DNA of 64,000 nucleotides from Rubellimicrobium arenae (GTDB lineage Bacteria > Pseudomonadota > Alphaproteobacteria > Rhodobacterales > Rhodobacteraceae), in NCBI RefSeq assembly GCF_017916275.1, contig NZ_JAFMST010000005.1, forward strand, positions 62,001 through 126,000. Reading direction: 5' to 3'. The notes under the pieces were generated by a model, which had not been told where the DNA came from, searched no databases, and saw only the letters and a list, made by a program, of their open reading frames with translations. Shown piece by piece: positions 27,369-38,900 of this stretch (the stretch's first letter is position 1; each line of letters begins with the position of its first letter). Position numbers and translations under genes: made by a program.

Positions 27369-28586
27369 GATCGGATCCCCGGCCCCAAGGGCCTCATGCA
27401 ACAAGAGGTGCTCATTTGAACCGTCACCAATGCGAACACGAACTGGGCCTTCAGGATCGTGACTCCTGAAGCGGCCCACTGAATGACCAGTCCCGGGATG
27501 GTGCCCGCACACGGATCATGGGATTGACGTCGAAGCCGAGCACCTTTCCACGGTTGATGCAGACAGCGAAGCCGTCGTTCGGGCCGCGCACTGGCCGAAT
27601 GAGACGGAGAACATGACTTTGCGTCAAGGCATTGTCGGGGCCTAAACGGGCGCGGGCTGGATAATGGTTCGTTTCGCTCGCTTCCAGGTGGATTACAGAA
27701 GGTGAATCCGCATGGTGCGACAGGGCCAAGGCACCGGACGTTCGTTTCCTGTGCTCGGAGTGACATCCCGGGTCACCTTACGGAACGACTGATTCGCAGC
27801 CGCCCTTCTGCGGGGACCGGCCCGGCCGTGCCCGCGAATCAGCACTGCCGGAGAGGACTGGAATTGCAGCGATTGACGTGCGACCGGGGTAGGGACGTCT
27901 CTGGTCATCGGGACCGACTGGCGATCTGGGCGATGACCACCGACCCGTTCGGAGTGGCGCGGTGCCGAGATCAAGCGAACGGCAGCGTTCCGCCCCTGTC
28001 CATGGCGTCCCATTGGGTCGGCTACGCGGGAGGGGCTCGTTCATCCTGAGACGCAACCCTGTCCGGTGGGGTGGGGCAGGTCGGCCTAATGCGACGGTCT
28101 TCCCGAGAGCCGCTCATTCATTCCATTTCCATCCACTTATCGACTTGGAGTTGAAACGACCTGACATGGCAGTGCTTCGCCGAGTCGGACGACAGCCAGC
28201 CGCCAACCCGCACAATTACTTGGTTTGTCAATTTGTGGATGTGCAATGTTCATCCGCGAGTTGTGCTTTGCAGATTTGACGGCTGGCGAATGCAGGACCC
28301 GCAGGATGTTTGCGCAAGTGGTGTTCTCGATGTCGTCGCTTCTTGGGCCGATGACGTGATGCGGCCCCTGATCGACCTGTTCGTGCGGAAAGCCAACAAC
28401 CCTAAGTGGTTAAGCAGTTTGCAGCGATGCCGGGCGGCCGGGACCCGTTGTGATTTGGCCAGCCCCGCGCCCATTCCACAATAATCCCCGAGGACGAAGG
28501 AAATAGTAGCGCATCGACAACAATCGCTGTCATACTGCACAGGCAGCATCGCTCGCGGACCTGATTGGGGAAACAGGGGAACCGTT
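27369..28586. promoter_or_regulatory. Long upstream region of the NRPS-PKS operon
   Basis: 1.2 kb between the GMC gene and the polyketide synthase, transcribed apart, so promoters for both are expected. I saw no credible gene. AT-rich pockets lie at 28205-28290 (tttgtcaatttgtggatgtg) and 28480-28550. The PKS start has a good ribosome site (aggggaac) 7 bases upstream. The length is unusual for this gene-dense window and may hide regulatory sites or a small RNA. Confidence 0.4.
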
Positions 28587-31500
28587 ATGCAATTTGACAA
28601 GGTTTCGCCGCTCGACGTGGCGGATACCGATATCGCCATTATCGGGCTCGGGCTCCATGTGCCCGGAGCCAGCAGCCCGGAGGAATTTTGGCAGAACCTT
28701 CGGTCAGGGCGTCGATCGATCCGTCGCCTCACCCGCGAGGAGTTGCTGGCCTCGGGGGAGGCCGCTCATCTGGTGGATCGGCCCGATTACGTGCCGTTCG
28801 CCGCCGACCTGCCCGGCTTCGCCGACTTCGACGCCGAGTTCTGGGGCCTGTCGCCCAAGGACGCCGGCATCATGGACCCCCAGCATCGGCAGTTCCTCGA
28901 GGTGGCGTGGGAGGCGCTCGAGAATGCGGGTCACATGCCGGAAAGCTTCAAGGGCCGGATCGGGGTCTTCGCGGGCTGCGGGCAGGGCACCTACTATCAC
29001 CAGAACATCCTGACGAACCAGGATCTGGTGGACGGGACGGGCCTCTTCCTTCTTCGCCACACCGGCAACGACAAGGATTTTCTTGCCACGCGCCTGAGCC
29101 ACATCCTCGACCTTCGCGGGCCGAGCGTGAACCTTCAGACGGCCTGCTCGACCTCGCTGGTGGCCACGCATTTCGCCTGCCAGGCGCTGCTGTCGGGCGA
29201 ATGCGACATGGCCCTCGCCGGAGGCGTGACGATCGAGCTGCCCCATGCGCGCGGCTACCTTTACCGGGAGGGCGAGATCCTGTCCCCCGATGGCGAATGC
29301 CATGCCTTCGATCACCGGGCGGCGGGAACGGTCTTCGGGTCCGGCGCCGGGGTGGCCGTGCTTCGGCGGCTGTCGGACGCGATCGCGGACGGCGACGAGA
29401 TCTGGGCCGTGATCAAGGGCAGCGCCGTCAACAACGACGGGGCGGCCAAGGCCGGCTATCTTGCTCCCTCGGTCGACGGCCAGGCCGCGGCCATCGCGGA
29501 AGCGCAGGCCGTCGCGGAGGTCAAGGCCGACAGCATCGGCTACATCGAATGCCATGGCACCGGCACCTATCTGGGCGATCCGATCGAGGTGGCCGCCCTG
29601 ACCGAAGCCTTCCGCAGGACCACCGACCAGACGGGGTTCTGCCGCATCGGCTCGGTCAAGACCAACATCGGGCACCTCGACACGGCTGCGGGTGTCGCAA
29701 GCCTCGCCAAGACGGCGCTCGCGCTGCACCACGGGGAGATTCCGCCCTCGCTCGGCTATGAGGCGCCGAACCCGGCCATCCCCTTCGAGAGCAGCCCGTT
29801 CCGCGTCGCCGACAGGCTGGAGAACTGGCCCCTGAACGGTCCGCGCCGCGCGGCTGTGAACTCGCTGGGCGTGGGCGGCACGAACGCCCATGCGATCCTC
29901 GGGGAGCCGCCGGTCCGTGGCGCCTCCGAGGAACCGATGTTCCCGTTCCAGCTGATCACGCTGTCCGCACGCAGCAAGTCCGCGCTGGATGACGCCTCCC
30001 GCCGCCTTGCCGCCCATCTGCGGGCGCATCCCGAGCAGCCGCTGGCCGACGTGGCCTGGACCCTGAAGGAGGGCCGCCGGGCCTTCGACCGGCGCCGCGT
30101 ACTGGTCGCCGCCACGCACGAGGATGCCGCCGCGATGCTCGAAGCCGGCGACCCGCGGCGCGTCTTCTCGCATCAGGTGGTGGGGGCGGACCCGGATATC
30201 GTCTTCATGTTCCCCGGCGGCGGAGCCCAATATGCCGGGATGGCGCGGGACCTTTATGAGACCGAGCCCGTCTTCCGCGATTGGATGGACAAGGGGCTCA
30301 GCGTCCTGACGCCCAAGCTCGACTACGACCCGCGCGAGGTCTGGCTGCCCTCGCCCGACCGCGAGGCCTGGGCGTCGGAGCGGCTCCTGACGCCGTCCGT
30401 CCAGCTCCCGCTCATCATGATCGTCGAATACGCCCTGGCGCAGCTCTGGATGAGCTGGGGCGTGCAGCCTGCCGCCCTGATCGGCCATTCCATGGGCGAG
30501 AACACGGCGGCCTGCCTGGCCGGCGTCATGTCCTTCGAGGACTGCATCGGACTCGTCCATCTGCGTGGCCAGCTGTTCGATACGGTGCCGTCGGGCGGAA
30601 TGTTGTCGGTGAGCCTCGCGGCAGCCGAACTGCGGCCTTACCTCGAGGAGTTCGGGCTCGATCTGGCTGGGCAGAATGCGCCCCGGCTTTCAGTGGCGTC
30701 GGGACGGGCCGACTCCCTGGATGCGCTGGCGCGCCGACTCGAGGCCGATGGGATCGAAGCCCAACGCATCCCGATCGCCATCGCCGCCCATAGCCGGATG
30801 CTGGACGGCATCCTGGGGCGTTTCGGCGACTACCTGCGTTCGATCTCTCTGCGGGCGCCCCGGATCCCGATGGTGTCGAACCGCACCGGGGCAATGCTGA
30901 CCGCCGAACAGGCCACCGATCCCGATTACTGGGTCGGCCACCTGCGCAACAGCGTGCTGTTCGCCGAGGGGCTTTCGACCCTCGCGGCCCAGCGGTCCGC
31001 GCGGATCTACATCGAGGTCGGTCCGGGCAAGGCCCTGGCCTCGCTGGCCGGGCAGCATGGCACCGTCACGCCGAACCAGGTGCTCGGATCCCTTCGCCAC
31101 CAGAACGACACGGTGGCGGACGACGCCTATTTCCAGGCAATGCTGGGGCGGGTCTGGGCGGCGGGCGGTCGCTTCGACTGGGACCAGATCTGGGGCGGGG
31201 CACGGCGCAACCGGGTTCGCCTTCCCACCTATGCATTCCAGCGGAGCGAATACTTCATCCACCCGGGCGTCGTCTCCATGTCCGAGGCGCCCGGCCTGCC
31301 GCAGCGGGTCGAGGACGTTTCGGAATGGGGGTGGGTCGATGGCTGGACCCCCAGGTACGCCGCATGCGACCTGGATGTCACGACGGACCTGGACCAGGCC
31401 CCGCGCGAGACCTGGCTCGTCTTTGCCGACGAACTGGGGCTCGGCTCGGATCTGGCGGCGCGCCTGCGCAAGGCTGGTCATCCGGTCACGGTCGTCCGGC

Positions 31501-34500
31501 CCGGCGACAGCTTTGCCCGATTGGCCGAAGGGGAGTACCTTCTTCCGCCCGAGCAAGGTCGCGAGTCCTACGATCGCCTTCTGCAGGACCTTTCCTCGCA
31601 GGGGCGGCATCCGACCCGGGTCCTGCATCTGTGGCTCATCACCAAGGGAGAGCATTTCCGCCCCGGGTCCAGCTTCTTCCATCGCACGCAGGAGCAGGGC
31701 TTCTGGTCGCTGCTGTTCCTGGCCCAGGCCTGGGGCGAGGAAGCGTCCGGCGCTCCGCTCCACCTCCTGACGGTCACCTCGGAGACGATGCAGGTCCGGG
31801 CCGAAGGTCTGGCCCATCCCGCCAAGGCGACGGTTCTCGGACCCGTGCAGGTCATCCCGCGGGAGTTCACGGGCGCAACCTCGGCGCTGCTGGACATCGA
31901 CCTCGCGATGCCGCGCGACAGCCTGGTCGCCGCCCTGCTGGAGGAGGCTCTGGCTTCTCCGACGAGCCGGATCGCCGCGCTCCGCAAGGGCCGCCGCCTG
32001 GAACGCAGCTATCGTCCTGCCCCGCTTCCCGCCGCCGAGCCTGTGCTCAGGGCGGGAGGTCCGGTGCTCATCACCGGCGGCTTCGGCGGGATCGGCCTGA
32101 CCCTGGCGCAGGAGCTGGTGCGGCGCGCCACGGCCCCGATCGTGCTGGTGGCGCGCACGCCGCTCCCTGCCCGCGAGGAGTGGGATGCCATCCTCCGCCG
32201 CGAGGGCGGAGCGACCGCGGCCCGCATCCGCGCCGTGCGATCGCTCGAGGCCGCGGGCGGCACGGTGCTGACGCTTTCGGCCGATGTCGCCAACCTCGAG
32301 GAGATGCGCGAGGCCAAGATCGCGGCCGAGGCGGCCTTCGGTCCGCTGAGCGGCGTGATCCATGCCGCTGGCGTGGTGGACGACGCGCCGATCCTCGGGA
32401 AATCTCCCCTCGCCGTCGAGGATGTCTTTGCGCCCAAGGTGCATGGGACGCAGGTGCTCGACGCCTTGTTCCCGGACGGGATGCTGGACTGGCTGCTCCT
32501 GTGCTCCTCGACGTCGACGGCAACCGCGCCGGCGGGGCAGGTCGACTATGTGGCGGCCAACGCCTACCTCAACGCGTTCGCCCGGTCGCGGGCCGGCGGG
32601 CGCACCAGGGTCATGGCCTTGGACTGGGGGGTCTGGAACGGCGTCGGCATGGCGGCCGAAGCCATGGCCGCCCGCACCGGGCGGACGGAGGCCGAGCCCG
32701 AACCCGTGGACCTGCCGCTGCTGGACGCGATGGGCTTCGACTCGGAGGGATGCCGCCTCTTCACGGCGCGGTGGCTCCCGCGCTCGACCTGGGTACTGGA
32801 TGAGCACCGGACCAAGGCCGGGGATGCGCTCCTGCCCGGGACCGGGGTGATCGAACTGATCGCCGAGGCGATGCAGGGGCAGGGCGAGGACGGGGCCTAC
32901 GAGATCCGCGACCTCGCCTTCCTGCGCCCCCTCCGGGCTCCGGACAGCGGAGTCGATGTCAGGCTGACCCTGCGCCGCAACGCGAGCGGCTATGACATGC
33001 GGCTGGAAAGCGCCTCCGGTCGGGAGGCGTTCGAGCTCAACGCCGAAGCTCGGATCGAGGTGCTGGGCATCACGGCGCCGGCGAAGATCGATCTGCCGCT
33101 CATCCGGGGGCGGCTCGGCGATCGGGATGCGCTCCTGGCGCCTGCGGCAGGGGGAACGCTGGCTTCCCCGCAGGAGCGGCACCTGGCCTTCGGTCCCCGC
33201 TGGCGCGTCCTGCGGGACGGCAAGCTCGGAGCCGAGGAGGGCCTTGCGCGCCTGAGCCTCCCGCCGATGGGATCGGAAGGGATGCCGCTCCATCCGGGGC
33301 TTCTGGATCTGGCGACGGGCTGGGCCATGGCCCTGATCCCGGGCTATGCGCCCACCAACCTTTGGGCTCCGTTGTCCTATGCCTCCGTCCGGGTGTTCGC
33401 GCCTCTTCCGGCCGAGGTCCTGAGCCATGTGCGGCTCGTCTCCGGCGGCTCCGAGGTGGCGAGCTTCGACGTCACCCTGGCTGCCCACGACGGGACGGTT
33501 TGCGTGGAGGTCGAAGGGTTCACCATGCGCCGTCTCGAGGCCGGTCCCGGTTTCGCCGCGCCCAGCCCTTCCGTTCGTCGCGACACGCCACGTCCGCTGT
33601 CGCCGGCCGAGGAACGGCTCGCCCATGCCATCCGGCAGGGCATCCGGGCCGAGGAGGGGGCCCAGGCCTTCGCCCGGGTGCTTGCTCTTGGGCGGTCCGA
33701 GATCATCGTGTCGTCCATGCCCTTGCCAGATCTGATCGCGCAGGCCGGGGCCGCGGAGGTGACCGCCCCCGCGCGCGGCTTCGAGCGTCCCGCCAGCGCA
33801 GGCGACTTCATCGCGCCCGAGGGCGAGATCGAGACCCGCCTCGCCGCCTTCTGGGCGGATCTCCTGGGGGTGTCGCAGGTCGGGGCAGAGGATTCGTTCT
33901 TCGACCTCGGTGGCCATTCCCTCATCGCCGTCCGGCTGTTCGCGCAGATCAAGAAGACCTTTGGCGTCGATTTCCCGATCTCGGTCCTGTTCGAGGCGCC
34001 AACGATCCGCGCCTGCGCCCGGCTCATTGCCGAAAAGGGCGGGGTCGCTCAGAGCGGAGGCCCGGGGGCACCCGCGGCTCCGGCCCGGCCGGCGCGGCGC
34101 TTCACGCATCTGGTCCCGATGCACCAAGGCGAAGGGGGCCCGAAGACGCCGTTCTTCCTCGTGGCCGGGATGTTCGGCAACGTGCTGAACCTGCGGCACC
34201 TGGCTCAGCTGATCGGACAGGATCGGCCATTCTATGGCCTTCAGGCCCGCGGCCTTGTCGGAGGGGAGCCGCCTCACACCTCGCTGGTCGAGGCTGCGCG
34301 CGACTGCCTCGCCGAGATGCGGCAGGTTCAGCGGGAAGGACCCTGGATGGTGGGGGGGTTCTCCGGGGGCGGGATCACGGCGTTCGAGATCGCCCAGCAG
34401 CTGCGCGCAGCGGGCGAGGAGGTGGCCGCGGTCGTCCTTCTCGACACCCCCCTGCCGCAGCGGCGACCGCTGACGCAGCGGGACCGCGCCATGATCCAAT

Positions 34501-34961
34501 GGCTCGAGATCAGGTCGCGCGGCCTTGCCTACCCGGTCCAGTGGGCGGCACGGCGCGCGGCCTGGGAACTGGCGAAGCTGCGCGGCAAGCAGATCGAGGC
34601 CCCGCCGCAGCCGGGCTTTCACAACGACGTCATCGAAGCCGCCTTCTACGAGGCCATCGCCGCGTACAAGATGGCGGATTGGGATGGACCGCTCACGCTG
34701 TTCCGCCCGCCGATGCGCGGCAAGTGGGAAGTGGCGCCGGGGCGGTGGATCTCCTCCGAACGGGCTTACGTGCTCCATGACAACGACTGGGGTCCCTGGG
34801 CTCCGCGTCTGCAGGTCGTCGAGGTTCCCGGCGATCACGACTCCATGGTGCTCGAGCCCAACGTCCGGGTGCTGGCCGCCCGGGTCCGACGGGTGATCGA
34901 GGCCGCCGAACGGAACGCCGTGCGGCCCATGTCCTGGCCGGTTCGGGAGGCCGCCGAGTGA
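28587..34961 (+). CDS. Type I polyketide synthase, KS-AT-KR-DH-ACP-TE
   Basis: 2124-residue single-module synthase. KS about 13-440 with C187 (TACSTS), H323 (HGTGT), H363 (NIGHLD). AT about 535-860 with S635 (GHSMGE) and H735; specificity segment AAHS, more malonyl- than methylmalonyl-like. KR about 1155-1365 with GGFGGIG, Y1321 and N1325. A hot-dog dehydratase follows at about 1400-1660, with H1407 (EHRTKAGDALLPG) and D1574 (HPGLLD). ACP S1778 (GGHSL). Thioesterase about 1850-2110 with S1926 (GFSGGG), D1953 and H2084 (GDHDS). All active sites look intact. KR before DH is the reverse of the usual modular order. It should extend one unit, reduce, dehydrate and release the chain. Operon: PKS, GT2, NRPS, PPTase. 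Confidence 0.93.
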   Translation: MQFDKVSPLDVADTDIAIIGLGLHVPGASSPEEFWQNLRSGRRSIRRLTREELLASGEAAHLVDRPDYVPFAADLPGFADFDAEFWGLSPKDAGIMDPQHRQFLEVAWEALENAGHMPESFKGRIGVFAGCGQGTYYHQNILTNQDLVDGTGLFLLRHTGNDKDFLATRLSHILDLRGPSVNLQTACSTSLVATHFACQALLSGECDMALAGGVTIELPHARGYLYREGEILSPDGECHAFDHRAAGTVFGSGAGVAVLRRLSDAIADGDEIWAVIKGSAVNNDGAAKAGYLAPSVDGQAAAIAEAQAVAEVKADSIGYIECHGTGTYLGDPIEVAALTEAFRRTTDQTGFCRIGSVKTNIGHLDTAAGVASLAKTALALHHGEIPPSLGYEAPNPAIPFESSPFRVADRLENWPLNGPRRAAVNSLGVGGTNAHAILGEPPVRGASEEPMFPFQLITLSARSKSALDDASRRLAAHLRAHPEQPLADVAWTLKEGRRAFDRRRVLVAATHEDAAAMLEAGDPRRVFSHQVVGADPDIVFMFPGGGAQYAGMARDLYETEPVFRDWMDKGLSVLTPKLDYDPREVWLPSPDREAWASERLLTPSVQLPLIMIVEYALAQLWMSWGVQPAALIGHSMGENTAACLAGVMSFEDCIGLVHLRGQLFDTVPSGGMLSVSLAAAELRPYLEEFGLDLAGQNAPRLSVASGRADSLDALARRLEADGIEAQRIPIAIAAHSRMLDGILGRFGDYLRSISLRAPRIPMVSNRTGAMLTAEQATDPDYWVGHLRNSVLFAEGLSTLAAQRSARIYIEVGPGKALASLAGQHGTVTPNQVLGSLRHQNDTVADDAYFQAMLGRVWAAGGRFDWDQIWGGARRNRVRLPTYAFQRSEYFIHPGVVSMSEAPGLPQRVEDVSEWGWVDGWTPRYAACDLDVTTDLDQAPRETWLVFADELGLGSDLAARLRKAGHPVTVVRPGDSFARLAEGEYLLPPEQGRESYDRLLQDLSSQGRHPTRVLHLWLITKGEHFRPGSSFFHRTQEQGFWSLLFLAQAWGEEASGAPLHLLTVTSETMQVRAEGLAHPAKATVLGPVQVIPREFTGATSALLDIDLAMPRDSLVAALLEEALASPTSRIAALRKGRRLERSYRPAPLPAAEPVLRAGGPVLITGGFGGIGLTLAQELVRRATAPIVLVARTPLPAREEWDAILRREGGATAARIRAVRSLEAAGGTVLTLSADVANLEEMREAKIAAEAAFGPLSGVIHAAGVVDDAPILGKSPLAVEDVFAPKVHGTQVLDALFPDGMLDWLLLCSSTSTATAPAGQVDYVAANAYLNAFARSRAGGRTRVMALDWGVWNGVGMAAEAMAARTGRTEAEPEPVDLPLLDAMGFDSEGCRLFTARWLPRSTWVLDEHRTKAGDALLPGTGVIELIAEAMQGQGEDGAYEIRDLAFLRPLRAPDSGVDVRLTLRRNASGYDMRLESASGREAFELNAEARIEVLGITAPAKIDLPLIRGRLGDRDALLAPAAGGTLASPQERHLAFGPRWRVLRDGKLGAEEGLARLSLPPMGSEGMPLHPGLLDLATGWAMALIPGYAPTNLWAPLSYASVRVFAPLPAEVLSHVRLVSGGSEVASFDVTLAAHDGTVCVEVEGFTMRRLEAGPGFAAPSPSVRRDTPRPLSPAEERLAHAIRQGIRAEEGAQAFARVLALGRSEIIVSSMPLPDLIAQAGAAEVTAPARGFERPASAGDFIAPEGEIETRLAAFWADLLGVSQVGAEDSFFDLGGHSLIAVRLFAQIKKTFGVDFPISVLFEAPTIRACARLIAEKGGVAQSGGPGAPAAPARPARRFTHLVPMHQGEGGPKTPFFLVAGMFGNVLNLRHLAQLIGQDRPFYGLQARGLVGGEPPHTSLVEAARDCLAEMRQVQREGPWMVGGFSGGGITAFEIAQQLRAAGEEVAAVVLLDTPLPQRRPLTQRDRAMIQWLEIRSRGLAYPVQWAARRAAWELAKLRGKQIEAPPQPGFHNDVIEAAFYEAIAAYKMADWDGPLTLFRPPMRGKWEVAPGRWISSERAYVLHDNDWGPWAPRLQVVEVPGDHDSMVLEPNVRVLAARVRRVIEAAERNAVRPMSWPVREAAE

Positions 34962-35938
34962 AGGTCCTGACCGTCATCCTGAATTGGCGCACCCCGGCCA
35001 TGACGCTGGAGTCCGCCGAGGCCGCAGTCCGCGAGATGCAGGGCATCGAGGGCGCCATCAACATCGTGGACAACGACTCGGGCGACGGCTCCGAGGCGCT
35101 GATCTGCGAGGGCGTGGCCGCCCGGGGCTGGACGTCGGACCGGGTGCGCGTGCTCCAATCCGGCCGGAACGGCGGATACGGCGCGGGCAACAACTTCGGC
35201 ATCCGCGCTGGACTGCCGGATGGGACCGCGCCGGACCTCGTCTACATCCTCAACTCCGACGCCTTCCCGGACGCCGGGGCGATCCGTGCCCTGATCGACT
35301 ACCTGGAGCGCACGCCCCGGGCCGGGCTCGCCGGAAGCTACATCCATGGGCCTGACGGCGACCCGCACCTGACCACCTTCCGCTTTCCTTCGGTCGCGAG
35401 CGAGTTCGAAGGCGCGGCGAGGTTCGGCCCGATCAGCCGCCTCCTCGCGCACCGCGTCGTGCCTGTCGCCCTGCCGCAGAACTCCGGGCCCGTGGATTGG
35501 CTGGCTGGGGCCAGCATGATGGTGCGGCAGTCCGTCCTGGACCGGATCGGCCTCTTCGATGAGACGTTCTTCCTTTACTTCGAGGAGACGGACCTGTGCC
35601 TTCGGGCCGCCCGCGCCGGGTTCGAGACGCACTATGTCCCGGAGAGTTCCGTCCTTCACCTGGGCTCTGTGTCCACGGGCATGAAGACGTGGTCCCGGGT
35701 CCCGGACTACTGGTACGATTCCCGACTTCATTACTTCCGAAAGAACCACGGAGCCGCCGTCGCGGGCGCCGCCACCCTGGCCCATCTCGCGGGCGGGTTG
35801 GTTCATCGGGCCCGCATGGGCCTCACGGGCCGACGGGCGGTCGATCCCCCCGGCTACCTGCGACGGCTTCTGTCGCATGACATGAGAGCGATGACGGGCC
35901 CCTCGGCCCGTCGGCAAGAACTGTTTGGTGCCGAATGA
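34958..35938 (+). CDS. Glycosyltransferase family 2, rhamnosyltransferase-like
   Basis: 326-residue GT2 enzyme like WbbL/rhamnosyltransferases. KVLTVILNWRTPAMTLE start, VDNDSGDGS, then RNGGYGAGNNFGIR and YILNSDAF. The acceptor region has DWLAGASMMVRQSVLDRIGLFDE and FFLYFEETDLCLRA, all hallmarks of the family. GTG 34958 overlaps the PKS stop (GTGA), and the NRPS starts 13 bases after it. A glycosyltransferase between two megasynthase genes suggests it glycosylates their product, or couples the product to a glycan. Confidence 0.88.
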   Translation: MKVLTVILNWRTPAMTLESAEAAVREMQGIEGAINIVDNDSGDGSEALICEGVAARGWTSDRVRVLQSGRNGGYGAGNNFGIRAGLPDGTAPDLVYILNSDAFPDAGAIRALIDYLERTPRAGLAGSYIHGPDGDPHLTTFRFPSVASEFEGAARFGPISRLLAHRVVPVALPQNSGPVDWLAGASMMVRQSVLDRIGLFDETFFLYFEETDLCLRAARAGFETHYVPESSVLHLGSVSTGMKTWSRVPDYWYDSRLHYFRKNHGAAVAGAATLAHLAGGLVHRARMGLTGRRAVDPPGYLRRLLSHDMRAMTGPSARRQELFGAE

Positions 35939-35951
35939 ACGGAGTTTTTCC

Positions 35952-38900
35952 ATGAGCATGTCCGTTGTCCTGATTGGCCACGACACCCTGGCCCTGCATT
36001 GCGGCCGAATGATCCTGGAGGGCGGACGTACCATCGAGGCCGTGGTCACCCGGCATGGCGAGGTGCGCGCCTGGGCCGAAACGGCGGGCCTGCGGGTCAT
36101 GGCGCCGGGCCGGGATCTCGGCCAGCAACTTCGCGCGCTGACCTTCGACTGGCTGCTTTCGGTCGCGAACCTCGACATCCTGCCGGCCGATATTCTGGCG
36201 TTGCCTACCCGTGGGGCGGTCAATTTCCACGACGGACCGCTGCCGGAGCGGGCCGGCCTCAACGCGCCGGTCTGGGCCCTTCTCGAGGGTGCCCCGGAGC
36301 ATGGGGTCACATGGCACCTGATCCAGGGCGGCGTCGACGCCGGGCCGATCCTGGCGGCACGCCGCTTCTCGGTCGCCGAGGGCGAGACGGCCCTGTCGCT
36401 CAACACGCGCTGCTTCGCGGCGGGCCTGGACTCCTTCCCCGAGGTTCTGGCCCAGTTGCGCGACGGCCTGCGCGCGCAGCCCCAGGAGCTGTCGCGGCGT
36501 CAGCACCTGCACAAGGCCAAGGACCGGCCGCGCGGCGGAGCGGTGCTCGATCTGTCGCGCCCCGCCACAGAACTCGCGGCGCTCGTGCGCGCGCTCGACC
36601 ACGGCGACTACCCGAACCCGCTGGCGCTTCCCAAGGTGGACCTGGGCGGGGTGATCGCGCTGGTCGGCTCCGCCGACGTCGTGGGCGGTCTGGGCGATCC
36701 AGGTCAGATCCTCGAAGCCTCGGCGGAAGGGCTGACCGTGGCAACGGGGCAGGGCGCCCTGCGCCTCGGAAAGCTTCGTCCGCTGGGGGAAGGCCTGCCG
36801 TTGCTGAAGGCGGGGCAACGGCTCCCGCTGCTGACCCCGGATCGGGTGGCCCAACTGGATGCCGCGATTGCCGAAACCGTTCCGGCGGAGGGCCACTGGC
36901 GTGCCCGACTGCTGGATCTCAGGCCGGCCCTCCTCCCGCCGTTCGGAGGCCCGCGCGGGAACGCCCCGCTCGAGCGCACGCTGCCCGCAGGGGATGTGGC
37001 GATGGCGCTCGCGGTCATGATCCTGCCGCCGGGTGGCGGGGCCGTGGATGTTGCCTTGGCTTACCCGCAGACCGAGGCTGGCGTCAGCGCGACCTGGGTT
37101 CCGTTCCGGGTCGAGGGTTCGACCCTGGCGGATCTCGGTCATAGCCTTGCCGACGCGTTTCGGATCCCCGGACCGATGGCCGCGGATCTGCCCTTCCGCC
37201 TGGGACCCTCCCGTCCAGCGCAGCCGCAGGTGGGCCTGTCCCGGCAGGATCATGTGCCCGGCACGGCGCTGACGCTCTGCCTCCGGCCGACCGGCGCGGT
37301 CCTGACCGGCGATCCCGCCAAGCTCTCGTCCGAGGCCTTCGCCCTTCTGGCCGGGCGGCTGGAGCATGTGCTCGCGAACTTGGCGGGGCGGGAACCGTCC
37401 ACGCCGCTGGCCGCTCTCCCCGTGATCCCGGCCGCCGAATGGGACGGCATCGCCGCCTGGAACGCCACGGATGCAGACTTCGAGGATCGCCCGATTTCAA
37501 CACTGATCGCCGAGCAGGCCGCCCGCACGCCGGACGCGCCCGCCTTGGCGTACCGTGATCGCGTGATCACCTTCGCCGAGATGGAGGCCCGGGCGGAGCG
37601 GATTGCCGCATCGCTGCAGGCCTTGGGCGTCAGGCCGGGGGTCCGGGTCGGCCTGCATCTGGGACGCTCCATGGATCTCGTGATCGGCGCCTTGGCCATC
37701 CTCAAGGCCGGGGGCGCCTATGTGCCGCTCGACCCGGCGTATCCGGCGGACCGGATCGCACTCTATCTCGAGGACTCCGATGCGTCGGTGGTGCTGACGG
37801 ACGCCGCCCTGGCGGCGACCTTGCCCGCGCACACGGCGCGGGTCCTCCGGATCGATGCGCCGCTGCCGGAGGGCGTGGCGGGCCAGGGACCCTCGTCCGA
37901 GGATCTGGCCTACCTGATCTATACCTCCGGTTCGACCGGGCGGCCGAAAGGGGTCATGGTCACCCATCGCAACGTGGCCAACTTCTTCGCGGGCATGGAC
38001 GCGCGAATCGCACCCAAGCAGCCGGGCACCTGGCTTGCCGTGACCTCGCTGTCCTTCGACATCTCCGTGCTCGAGCTGTTCTGGACGCTGGCCCGGGGCT
38101 TCAAGGTCGTGGTGATGGGCGACGACGAACGCACCCTTGCCGCCGGGGAGAGCCTCGGGCGCGGGCCCGGCATGGACTTCTCGCTCTACTACTGGGGCAA
38201 CGACGACGGGGTCGGCCGGGACAAGTACCGTCTCCTGCTCGAAGGCGCGAAGATCGCCGACGAGAACGGCTTCTGTGCCGTCTGGACGCCCGAGCGGCAC
38301 TTCCATGCCTTCGGTGGGCCCTATCCCAACCCGTCGGTCACCGGCGCGGCCGTGGCGGCCATCACGCACAACATCGCCGTTCGCGCCGGAAGCGTGGTGG
38401 CGCCGCTCCACCACCCCGCCCGCATCGCCGAGGAATGGGCGGTCATCGACAACCTGACCAACGGGCGCACGGGCCTTGCCGTGGCGTCGGGCTGGATGCC
38501 CGAGGATTTCGTCCTCCGGCCCGAAAACGCGGTGCCCAAGAACAAGGCCGCGATGATCGACAGCATCCACCAGCTCCGCAAGCTCTGGGTGGGCGAGGCG
38601 GTGGAGTTCCAGGGGCCGAACGGTCCGCAGCAGGTCAGGACCCAGCCCCGCCCCGTGTCGAAGTCGCTGCCTCTCTGGGTCACGACGGCCGGCAACCCCG
38701 ACACCTGGCGCGAAGCCGGGACGCTCGGGGCGAACGTGCTGACGCACCTCCTGGGCCAGTCGATCGCCGAGGTCGAGCAGAAGATCGGGATCTACCACGC
38801 CGCCCTGCGCGACGCCGGTCATGATCCGGCTGATTTCACCGTCACGCTGATGCTGCACACCTACCTGGCCGAGACGCGCGATGCCGCGCGCGAGGTCGCG

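Noticed and set aside
27369-27512. N-terminal extension of the GMC oxidoreductase to 27512
   Set aside because: The added 48 residues are unlike the family, and the FAD-binding fold begins just after the ATG at 27368.
30690-34838. Very long leftward open frame (about 1380 codons) under the PKS
   Set aside because: It is the antisense shadow of GC-rich coding DNA: arginine/glycine/histidine-heavy translation with no domain, while the forward strand holds complete PKS active sites.
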